The translations under genes and the position numbers were made by a program. This document shows positions 1 to 4,669 of a DNA stretch of 5,850 bases, one piece after another. Location of the stretch: positions 1 to 5,850 of the forward strand of contig DATEZO010000243.1 in assembly GCA_035255485.1 (NCBI GenBank). The letters are read 5' to 3'. Under the pieces are notes generated by a model. That model was not told the origin of the DNA and did no database searches. It saw nothing but the letters and a program-made list of their open reading frames with translations. How positions within the stretch are numbered: the stretch's first letter is position 1; each line of letters opens with the position of its first letter. The stretch comes from DATEZO01 sp035255485. GTDB taxonomy: Bacteria > Pseudomonadota > Gammaproteobacteria > Burkholderiales > Burkholderiaceae_D.

Positions 1-1055
1 TTGCGGCACAGCGATTCGTCCTGGCGACGGGCGGGATTGAAAATGCCCGCCTGCTGCTTGCGTCCAACCGGCAGCAGCCTGTTGGACTTGGCAACGGTAA
101 TGATCTTGTGGGACGCTTCTTCATGGACCACCCGCGCCTGATGTCGGGAAATATCCGGTTTGCGAAGGCCTGGGCGCGCAACAAGCTATACGACATCAAA
201 TACCATTATCAGAACAATGCGGTGGCGGCGCATGGTACGCGCATCGCTGCGCAATTTGCCCTTGCGCCGGAAATACTGAGACAGGAGCGCCTGCTGAACG
301 CCAGAGTATGGTTTTCCTCGATTTTTCATGGAGAGGGAAGCGAGGGAGCCAAAGCGCTGTACAGATGCAAGCAGGCGCTGCTGAAGAAAGATCAGCCGGG
401 ATGGAGCATGACCCGCGATGCGGCAACCATGGCTTTGCATCCGGTTGATACGTTCGCGTATGGTTTTACCCGCCTGTTCCAGCCGCGTTCACTGATCAAC
501 GGCGTCAGATTCCAGGCCATTGCAGAGCCGGCGCCGGATCCGGATAGTCGCGTCACATTGTCATCATCCCGGTATGATGTGCTCGGCATGCCGCGCGTGC
601 AGGTGCACTGGCGGCTGTCCGACCAGGTCAAGCGGACATTCGACCGCACGCTCGCCATGCTGACCGATGAACTGCGGCATGGCGGTGTCGCCGATGTCGA
701 TCTCGATTCTCCCATCGAAGGCGGCGACTGGCCTTCCGCCTTTGAACAGGAAGGCACGTGGCATCACATGGGAACGACCCGGATGCATGATTCGCCGAAA
801 TGCGGCGTGGTGGACCGTAACTGCCAGGTGCATGGAATGACCAATCTGTATGTCGCAGGCAGTTCGGTCTTTCCGACGGCCGGTGCGAATTTTCCGACCA
901 TCACGATTGCCGCATTGGCGCTGCGGCTGTCCGAGCATATTGCGGGCGAATTGAATGCGCCTGCCGCCGGCAGGTCCGGTGCGGCAGACAAAACAGCCGC
1001 GCATGCGCCACTGGAGTCGCAATTCACTCATGTTACACAGCAGCGTCTTCTATAA
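1..1055 (+). CDS. GMC-family FAD-dependent oxidoreductase, C-terminal part (5' end outside window)
   Basis: The reading frame is open from base 3 to the TAA at 1053-1055, giving 350 residues of a longer protein; the FAD-binding N-terminus lies upstream of the window. The segment FVLATGGIENARLLLAS (bases 18-68) is the conserved GMC block near the end of the FAD_binding/GMC_oxred_N domain. The C-terminal domain shows WHHMGTTRM (759-785) and NLYVAGSSVFPTAGANFPT (843-899), the hallmark of GMC_oxred_C. By family knowledge the catalytic pair is a His of the HH motif (codons 762-767) and the Asn of GANFPT (888-890), the His/Asn arrangement seen in pyranose-oxidase and glucoside-dehydrogenase types. 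A roughly 35-residue hydrophilic tail follows. The family oxidises alcohols or sugars; the substrate cannot be read from this fragment. A GTG at 108 is internal and not the real start, because the conserved block precedes it. Its place before galE suggests a role in sugar or polysaccharide metabolism, by inference only. Confidence 0.9.
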   Translation, partial: AAQRFVLATGGIENARLLLASNRQQPVGLGNGNDLVGRFFMDHPRLMSGNIRFAKAWARNKLYDIKYHYQNNAVAAHGTRIAAQFALAPEILRQERLLNARVWFSSIFHGEGSEGAKALYRCKQALLKKDQPGWSMTRDAATMALHPVDTFAYGFTRLFQPRSLINGVRFQAIAEPAPDPDSRVTLSSSRYDVLGMPRVQVHWRLSDQVKRTFDRTLAMLTDELRHGGVADVDLDSPIEGGDWPSAFEQEGTWHHMGTTRMHDSPKCGVVDRNCQVHGMTNLYVAGSSVFPTAGANFPTITIAALALRLSEHIAGELNAPAAGRSGAADKTAAHAPLESQFTHVTQQRLL

Positions 1056-1056
1056 T
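1051..1056 (+). promoter_or_regulatory. Consensus -10 box (TATAAT) for galE, overlapping the upstream stop codon
   Basis: A perfect TATAAT lies 21 bases before the chosen galE start, and the TAA that ends the GMC gene (1053-1055) is part of it. No good -35 box sits 16-18 bases upstream. The closest candidates, TTCACT at 1023 or GTTACA at 1032, have wrong spacing. If used, transcription would begin near 1063, leaving a leader of about 15 bases to the ATG at 1078 or 27 bases to the ATG at 1090. Confidence 0.45.
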
Positions 1057-1077
1057 GAAACGTCGCTAACTTCAAAC

Positions 1078-2118
1078 ATGAATGCACGCATGTCGACCGA
1101 AAAAACGATTCTGGTAACCGGGGCTGCCGGCTATATCGGTTCGCATACCTGCGCCGAACTTCTGGCAGAAGGCTATTCCGTGGTGGCGCTGGACAATCTG
1201 TCCAACAGCTCGCGCGTCGCATTGACGCGCGTCGAGCAGATCACCGGGTGCGGCATGTCGATCTACGAGGCCGACGTGCGGGACCGCGCAGCCCTGGACA
1301 TAATTCTTGACAAGCATCCGATCGACGCGGTGATTCATTTCGCCGGCCTCAAGGCAGTGGGCGAATCCGTCGAAAAACCGCTGATCTATTTCGACAACAA
1401 CGTCGGCGGCACCATCACGCTGCTGGAAGCGTTAGCTGCTGCAGGTGTCAGGCGCTTTGTCTTCAGTTCTTCCGCTACCGTCTATGGCGATCCGGAATCC
1501 GTGCCGATCCAGGAGTCGGCGCGACTTTCCACGACCAATCCGTATGGCCGTTCCAAGCTGATGATCGAGCAGATACTGGCAGATCTGAAGCACTCCGATC
1601 CCTCCTGGGCCATTGGCGTGCTGCGCTATTTCAATCCGGCCGGCGCGCATCCGAGCGGCATGATCGGCGAAGATCCACGCGGCGTGCCGAACAACCTGAT
1701 GCCATTTGTCAGCCAGGTAGCGGCAGGCCGTCGTGCACGCCTGGCGGTATTCGGCAGCGATTACCCGACGCCCGACGGCACCGGCGTGCGCGACTATATC
1801 CATGTGGTGGATCTGGCGCGCGGACATCTGGCGGCGTTGACGCACCTGTTTGCATCGCCGGAAGGTTTCACCGTGAATCTCGGCACCGGCAAGGGATACA
1901 GCGTGCTGGATATCGTCAGGGCCTTCGAGGCGGCGAGTGGGCAAGCAATACCGTACGATCTCGTTGCGCGCCGTCCCGGCGATATTGCAGTCTGTTACGC
2001 CAATCCCGCCATGGCCAAGGCCTTGCTCGACTGGCAGGCGCACAAGGAACTTGACGACATGTGCGCGGACAATTGGCGCTGGCAGAGCCGGAATCCCAAT
2101 GGATTTGGCGGTGGCTAA
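1078..2118 (+). CDS. galE: UDP-glucose 4-epimerase (UDP-galactose 4-epimerase)
   Basis: This 346-residue cytoplasmic SDR-type enzyme interconverts UDP-glucose and UDP-galactose through an NAD-bound 4-keto intermediate; the E. coli enzyme has 338 residues. The Rossmann motif GAAGYIGSH is at residues 15-23, VIHFAGLKAVGESV at 85-98, and the active-site Ser at 132 in SSSATVYGD. The catalytic pair is Tyr156 and Lys160 (YGRSK), and RYFNPAGAHPSG begins at 183. The C-terminal substrate domain includes DGTGVRDYIHVVDLA and LGTGKGYSVLD. Residue 306 is Cys in DIAVCYANP, where E. coli GalE has Tyr299 and human GALE has Cys307; this correlates with acceptance of UDP-N-acetylhexosamines. The start at 1078 leaves a short N-terminus before the beta strand ILVTG. 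An in-frame ATG at 1090 is equally possible, and neither has a clear Shine-Dalgarno. The gap to the GMC gene is 22 bases, so the two may be co-transcribed besides using the internal -10 box. It probably supplies UDP-galactose for surface polysaccharide. Confidence 0.96.
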   Translation: MNARMSTEKTILVTGAAGYIGSHTCAELLAEGYSVVALDNLSNSSRVALTRVEQITGCGMSIYEADVRDRAALDIILDKHPIDAVIHFAGLKAVGESVEKPLIYFDNNVGGTITLLEALAAAGVRRFVFSSSATVYGDPESVPIQESARLSTTNPYGRSKLMIEQILADLKHSDPSWAIGVLRYFNPAGAHPSGMIGEDPRGVPNNLMPFVSQVAAGRRARLAVFGSDYPTPDGTGVRDYIHVVDLARGHLAALTHLFASPEGFTVNLGTGKGYSVLDIVRAFEAASGQAIPYDLVARRPGDIAVCYANPAMAKALLDWQAHKELDDMCADNWRWQSRNPNGFGGG

Positions 2119-2200
2119 ACACACGAATAGCGAGTAATCGCCGCTTCCGGCCCATGGCCCAATTGACAAATCAAGATAATGCCGTGTCTCCGCACTGCCG

Positions 2201-2227
2201 GGGAAAGCGGTGTCTTGCCGATTTCCC
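2201..2227 (+). terminator. Hairpin downstream of galE, possible terminator without a T-tract
   Basis: GGGAAAGCGG (2201-2210) pairs with CCGATTTCCC (2218-2227) around a 7-base loop, giving a 10-bp stem with one G/A mismatch. It lies 82 bases after the galE stop. No run of T follows, so an intrinsic terminator is doubtful; it may be a processing or 3'-end stabilising hairpin. It falls in the gapped extension of the inverted repeat that is clearest at 2251-2330. Confidence 0.3.
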
Positions 2228-2250
2228 AAGACTGAGCCAAGATAGGTCAA

Positions 2251-2280
2251 TTTAAATATACAACGCCCTGTATTTTTAAA
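2251..2280 (+). promoter_or_regulatory. AT-rich dyad, operator- or hairpin-like, within repeat copy A
   Basis: TTTAAATATACA (2251-2262) and TGTATTTTTAAA (2269-2280) form a 12-bp inverted repeat with one T/T mismatch around ACGCCC. In copy B the core TATACA-N6-TGTATTTTTAAA is kept on the opposite strand while the outer half-site is degraded. Reading on the plus strand, TTGCGA (2295-2300) and TATACT (2320-2325) follow with a 19-base spacer, and the same pair at the same spacing occurs in copy B. The dyad centre is then about 67 bases before the predicted start of transcription, a usual distance for an activator site. Promoter function is inference. Confidence 0.45.
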
Positions 2281-2330
2281 TACCCGCGTACTTATTGCGA
2301 AATAATAGTTATTTTTCCATATACTCCTGC
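2251..2330 (-). repeat. Inverted intergenic repeat, copy A (partner of 4101-4180)
   Basis: The reverse complement of this segment aligns without gaps to 4101-4180 with 62 of 80 bases identical. The best blocks are the first 19 of 20 bases (GCAGGAGTAT then AT-GAAAAAT), TCGCAAT, and TTTAAAAATACA. With small gaps, similarity may continue outwards to about 2200 (GGGAAAT and GCTT-CCC match 4203-4226). When translated in a shared frame the differences fall 6, 7 and 5 times at codon positions 1, 2 and 3. Conservation is therefore at the DNA or RNA level and not that of a protein. Copies A and B bracket the GH16 fragment and the intact GH16 gene. Confidence 0.8.
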
Positions 2331-2446
2331 AATTATTGGTTTCGCTCAAACCATGGATACCGGGGTCATTTACTTGCCCCTTATTATTTTTCTGGCTTTC
2401 AGCGGTAACCCATCTCGTTCCCTCGTTATATTCAAAGTCAGAACCC

Positions 2447-2512
2447 AGTGCGCCGACCGGCAAAGCCAATGCGTACCAGGTCAATTATGTGCGCGCCTGG
2501 AAATTCAAGTAA
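2447..2512 (+). pseudogene. 3' remnant of a second GH16 hydrolase gene
   Basis: The 21 codons plus TAA (2510-2512) encode SAPTGKANAYQVNYVRAWKFK, matching residues 313-333 of the intact GH16 protein with one change (Ala for Thr314) and one silent change (AAA for AAG). Nothing upstream of 2446 resembles the GH16 catalytic domain, so about 94 percent of the gene is missing and no product is expected. It is best read as what is left of a tandem duplicate, or as a 3'-end copy inserted by recombination. Confidence 0.9.
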
Positions 2513-2542
2513 GCCGCACTGACGCACACGGACGCACTTCGG

Positions 2543-2565
2543 GGCCGGCTGTCATGCCGGCCTTT
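2543..2565 (+). terminator. Terminator hairpin, duplicated copy
   Basis: GGCCGGC (2543-2549) pairs perfectly with GCCGGCC (2556-2562) around TGTCAT and is followed by TTT. It is the same as the hairpin after the intact GH16 gene. A competing stem, ATGCCGG (2554-2560) with CCGGCAT (2577-2583), uses the same bases. Here it would isolate the GH16 promoter from transcripts coming from galE. Confidence 0.6.
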
Positions 2566-2812
2566 GCATTGGCCCTCCGGCATGAATGCAAAACAGTTGT
2601 CATGACCTGCTTTTCCATTGCTTCACGCCGATAAGTCATTTTTTGCACGAACGGCATGACAGCCGCCCTTTCATTCTTTCCCGATTTCCTTGCCTGAAAT
2701 GCATTTTGCCTATCCGACTGCCGGCTTGGCTCGGTACGACGGGTTTGATTTCTCCCGATCACCTTTTTTGTTGTTTCCGGGCATCTATTGTTGATTTTTG
2801 CCTAAATTCCTG

Positions 2813-2842
2813 TTGACAAAAATTCCGATTGGAAAATTTATT
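2813..2842 (+). promoter_or_regulatory. Candidate sigma70-type promoter of the GH16 gene
   Basis: A perfect TTGACA (2813-2818) is followed after 18 bases by TTTATT (2837-2842), 4 of 6 to consensus, in an AT-rich context. Transcription would start near 2849, giving a leader of about 90 bases. A second possible -10 box, TATGAT (2895-2900), lacks a good -35 box. Confidence 0.55.
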
Positions 2843-2896
2843 CGTTTCTACGCGGAACAATCCATGCGTCAACAGCCTCTTACCGTGGCTTGCTTA

Positions 2897-2912
2897 TGAT
2901 AAATATTGATCA
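2897..2912 (+). promoter_or_regulatory. Imperfect palindrome in the GH16 leader, operator-like
   Basis: TGATAAATATTGATCA equals its own reverse complement at 14 of 16 positions, centred on AATATT. It sits between the candidate promoter and the start codon and overlaps the alternative TATGAT box, a position suited to a repressor site. No regulator is identified. Confidence 0.35.
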
Positions 2913-2925
2913 CTGCTAATACGGA

Positions 2926-2931
2926 AAAGGA
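2926..2931 (+). promoter_or_regulatory. Ribosome binding site of the GH16 gene
   Basis: AAAGGA lies 8 bases before the ATG at 2940. It fixes that ATG as the start, which also begins the lipoprotein signal peptide. Confidence 0.75.
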
Positions 2932-2939
2932 ATTTACGC

Positions 2940-3941
2940 ATGCGAAATCTGCCATTCAATCGACTTTATCTTCGCCCCCTTTCTTGCGTCGCTGTAACTC
3001 TGGCGCTTGCTGCATGCGGAGGTGGCGGTGGGGATACTGCACAGAACGATGGCCAGGTTGCACAGCAGCCTACCTATTTACAGAATGAAAACGCCAATGC
3101 AAATACTGCCACTGCATCCGAACCAGCCTTGACACCGGCTGTTGCCTCAAGTGCCGAGGCGGCAACGGCGTCTTCTGCAACGTCTTCCGCTGCAACATCT
3201 CCCGCTGCAACGTCTTCCGCTGCACCGGCATCCAATACAACGCCGACGCCGTTTGGACAGGATTCGTCAGCCTATGCATTTGCATTCGGAGATGAATTCG
3301 AAGGCAACCTGAACACGAGCATGTGGACCGACCATGCCTGGTACGAGAGTCCGAATGCGACCAAGAACTATACGGTGGAAGGCGGGGCGCTGAAAATCTG
3401 GCCGCAGCGCGACGCCAGCGGCAATTTCTTCAACCGCACGCTCGATACCGATGGCCATTATTACCAGACCTACGGCTACTTTGAAATCGAAGCGAAACTG
3501 CCGGCCGGCAAAGGCACCTGGCCGGCGTTCTGGCTGTTCAACCACATCGATGCGCGGCGGCCCGAAATCGACATCATGGAAGCGTATGCCGGCGGCGCCG
3601 CGCCCTGGGGCGTGACCGGCAGCGACGGGGCGGCGCATCCGACCATGTATGCCGCCACGGTCTGGAAGGATGCCTCGGTGCAGGCGGGGTTCAACAAGAT
3701 TGCGACGGCGGATCTGTCGACCGGCTTTCACAAGTATGCGCTGAAGTGGGAGCCGAACAAGCAGACCTTCTATTTCGACGGCAAGGAAGTGGCGGCGGTG
3801 AATGTGGCAATGGCGGATCCGATGTACATCATGCTGGACCTGTGGTACGGCAGCGCCAGCGGCACGCCGGACAACAGTACGCCGACCGGCAAGGCCAATG
3901 CGTACCAGGTCAATTATGTGCGCGCCTGGAAATTCAAGTAA
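2940..3941 (+). CDS. Family 16 glycoside hydrolase, secreted lipoprotein
   Basis: The 333-residue protein starts with a lipoprotein signal: basic N-region, hydrophobic stretch to about residue 25, and lipobox LAAC with Cys26, followed by a Gly run. The absence of Asp after Cys favours outer-membrane sorting. Residues 55-104 are a Ser/Ala/Thr/Pro-rich linker with four 5-residue repeats. The catalytic domain runs from about 113 to 333. The GH16 motif ExDxxE is at 209-214 (EIDIME): by family knowledge Glu209 is the nucleophile, Asp211 the helper and Glu214 the acid/base. GTWPAFWLF (192-200) precedes it and WKFK ends the jelly-roll. Members cleave beta-1,3/1,4-glucans or galactans; the motif lacks the extra residue found in some laminarinase/agarase types, which does not settle the substrate. 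It could trim or release an exopolysaccharide made with galE products, like ExoK/ExsH of rhizobia, or it could scavenge external glucan. It has its own promoter and terminator, and its 3' end is duplicated upstream. Confidence 0.93.
   Translation: MRNLPFNRLYLRPLSCVAVTLALAACGGGGGDTAQNDGQVAQQPTYLQNENANANTATASEPALTPAVASSAEAATASSATSSAATSPAATSSAAPASNTTPTPFGQDSSAYAFAFGDEFEGNLNTSMWTDHAWYESPNATKNYTVEGGALKIWPQRDASGNFFNRTLDTDGHYYQTYGYFEIEAKLPAGKGTWPAFWLFNHIDARRPEIDIMEAYAGGAAPWGVTGSDGAAHPTMYAATVWKDASVQAGFNKIATADLSTGFHKYALKWEPNKQTFYFDGKEVAAVNVAMADPMYIMLDLWYGSASGTPDNSTPTGKANAYQVNYVRAWKFK
3162..3221 (+). repeat. 15-bp tandem repeats encoding the linker of the GH16 lipoprotein
   Basis: Four in-frame 15-base units of the type GCAACGTCTTCCGCT occur at 3162, 3177, 3192 and 3207; the second and fourth are identical. 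They encode ATASS, ATSSA, ATSPA and ATSSA (residues 75-94). Changes in unit number would alter linker length without breaking the frame. Confidence 0.85.
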
Positions 3942-4017
3942 GCCGCACTGACGCACACGGACGCACTTCGGGGCCGGCTGTCATGCCGGCCTTTGCATTG
4001 GCCCTCCGGCATGAATG
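3875..4017 (+). repeat. Direct repeat copy 2: 3' end and terminator of the intact GH16 gene
   Basis: This is the partner of 2446-2588 with 141 of 143 bases identical. It covers the last 22 codons and stop of the GH16 gene and the terminator. Recombination between the two copies would remove or duplicate exactly 1429 bp, including the promoter, the whole gene and one terminator. Confidence 0.97.
3972..3994 (+). terminator. Terminator of the GH16 gene
   Basis: GGCCGGC (3972-3978) pairs with GCCGGCC (3985-3991) around TGTCAT, then TTT and GCATT follow. The stem starts 31 bases after the stop codon. The T-tract is short, so efficiency is uncertain, and an overlapping alternative stem (3983-3989 with 4006-4012) competes with it. 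Confidence 0.65.
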
Positions 4018-4100
4018 ATCGCACGCAGCATCGAAGTTTGCTCATGAAAGCGCCTGTTATTATTGAACTGCATCGTCGGTACAATCGCCCGCATCGAAAT

Positions 4101-4180
4101 GCAGGAGTATATTGAAAAATACTCTTGAATTCGCAATGAATTTGCGGCTGTTTAAAAATACACGGCGGTGTATATGTGTA
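4101..4180 (+). repeat. Inverted intergenic repeat, copy B (partner of 2251-2330)
   Basis: It matches the reverse complement of 2251-2330 at 62 of 80 bases without gaps. Copy B can fold into three successive small hairpins: GAGTAT/ATACTC (4105-4124), CGCAA/TTGCG (4132-4146) and ATACAC/GTGTAT (4158-4173). Only the third is well kept in copy A. It lies between the convergent GH16 and membrane-protein genes. On the minus strand it carries the same TTGCGA-N19-TATACT pair as copy A, but here pointing at the GH16 3' end. An AGGAG with a TTG start at 4112 opens a 23-codon frame that is not preserved in copy A. Confidence 0.8.
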
Positions 4181-4241
4181 TGAAAATTGCCACTGGCGCA
4201 GCGGGAAATGGTGCCGGACGCTTGCCCATCCGTATGCATGC

Positions 4242-4601
4242 TCACACTGGCATCGGCTTGTTTGCGTTCAGGTCGACAATGCCCTTGATGAGCCGGTACG
4301 CCTTCCAGATCCAGGCCGCGGTCCAGATCAGCCAGGCGAGCGGTATGCCAATCACGGTCATGAACAGGATGCCGCCCAGAATCATCCAGAACAGATACCA
4401 CCAGAACGACCGGATCTGCCAGGTATGATGGCTGTATACGAATGTGCCCGCCGCATCGCTGCGCTTCACGTAATTGATGATGAGCGGAATCCAGGAGAAT
4501 GCGCCCAGCGAAAAAATGAAGCTGGCCGCATGGAACAGATACAGCCACCAGGCGAGATTCTTTTCGGATTGCAGCCTGGTATCGAAAATGATTTCCTGCA
4601 T
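4242..4601 (-). CDS. Small multi-pass inner-membrane protein, DUF4870-like
   Basis: The 119-residue protein has hydrophobic segments at about 17-45, 66-83 and 84-107, so three (possibly four) membrane spans are likely. HTWQIRSFWW (59-68) lies just before the second segment, and the protein ends YRLIKGIVDLNANKPM after the last segment. This pattern, with an H-x-(W/R)-Q-I-R-T/S-F-type motif and an RhhKG-hhxLNxNKPM tail, is what I recall for a conserved family of small proteobacterial membrane proteins of unknown function related to DUF4870. No catalytic motif is visible. The start is supported by AGGAGA (4610-4615) 8 bases before the ATG. It is 68 bases downstream of serB on the same strand, so it may be the last gene of that transcript or have its own promoter. 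Function is unknown. Confidence 0.85.
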   Translation of the reverse strand: MQEIIFDTRLQSEKNLAWWLYLFHAASFIFSLGAFSWIPLIINYVKRSDAAGTFVYSHHTWQIRSFWWYLFWMILGGILFMTVIGIPLAWLIWTAAWIWKAYRLIKGIVDLNANKPMPV

Positions 4602-4609
4602 GATGCCGG

Positions 4610-4615
4610 TCTCCT
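4610..4615 (-). promoter_or_regulatory. Ribosome binding site of the small membrane protein gene
   Basis: On the minus strand AGGAGA stands 8 bases before the ATG at 4601. It is the strongest Shine-Dalgarno in the window and settles the start of this gene. Confidence 0.8.
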
Positions 4616-4635
4616 GTACGGGGTGTCAGTCCATT

Positions 4636-4661
4636 ATCATCAGCCCGCAATGATGATTTTT
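4636..4661 (+). terminator. Hairpin plus T-run between serB and the membrane protein gene, plus-strand polarity
   Basis: ATCATCA (4636-4642) pairs with TGATGAT (4651-4657) around an 8-base loop, and TTTT follows (4658-4661). The T-run is on the plus strand, although both neighbouring genes are on the minus strand. It could stop antisense transcription running from the GH16 side into serB. On the minus strand it is only a hairpin without U-tract. The stem is AT-rich and weak. Confidence 0.3.
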
Positions 4662-4669
4662 GCGCGTGA

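Larger units (their letters stand above)
2446..2588 (+). repeat. Direct repeat copy 1: duplicated 3' end and terminator of the GH16 gene
   Basis: This segment is identical to 3875-4017 over 143 bases except at 2450 (G against A at 3879) and 2464 (A against G at 3893). The offset is 1429 bases. Identity ends sharply at both edges: upstream 2443-2445 differs from 3872-3874, and 2589-2590 differs from 4018-4019. The repeat covers the last 21 codons of the GH16 gene, its stop and the downstream hairpin. The near-perfect match points to a recent event or ongoing gene conversion. Confidence 0.97.
2119..2939 (+). other. Long gene-free region between galE and the GH16 gene
   Basis: These 821 bases hold no credible gene: the open frames here lack ribosome binding sites and recognisable protein features. 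In order it contains a hairpin after galE (2201-2227), one copy of an inverted intergenic repeat with an AT-rich dyad (2251-2330), and an AT-rich stretch. Next come a 143-bp duplicate of the GH16 3' end with its terminator (2446-2588), a pyrimidine-rich stretch in which I see nothing definite (about 2666-2800), and the GH16 promoter and leader (2813-2939). The parts around 2240-2440 and 2760-2940 are clearly more AT-rich than the neighbouring genes. Confidence 0.7.

Noticed and set aside
1432..2484. A 350-codon open frame on the minus strand across galE and into the intergenic region
   Set aside because: Most of it is antisense to galE, whose motifs are unmistakable. The remainder is the repeat copy A read in a chance open frame, and no domain is recognisable.
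2353..2634. A 93-codon plus-strand frame covering the duplicated GH16 3' end
   Set aside because: It reads the GH16 remnant in the wrong frame, has no ribosome binding site and runs through a terminator hairpin.
2589..2812. Search for a riboswitch, sigma54 promoter or small RNA gene upstream of GH16
   Set aside because: No GG-N10-GC type sigma54 pair or known riboswitch core was seen; only a pyrimidine-rich stretch and a possible decayed terminator.
3267..3956. A 229-codon minus-strand frame across the GH16 gene
   Set aside because: It is antisense to the GH16 catalytic domain, has an Arg/His-rich composition typical of a GC-rich shadow frame and no protein motif.
3746..4018. A 90-codon plus-strand frame over the end of the GH16 gene
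   Set aside because: It overlaps the true GH16 frame and terminator. Its similarity to the 2353-2634 frame only reflects the direct repeat.
3981..4094. A 37-codon minus-strand frame downstream of repeat copy B
   Set aside because: It has no ribosome binding site, ends inside the terminator hairpin and shows no recognisable features.
2251..4180. Reading the bracketed segment as an insertion sequence
   Set aside because: There is no transposase, the flanking repeats are only about 78 percent identical, their ends are not sharp, and no target-site duplication is visible.
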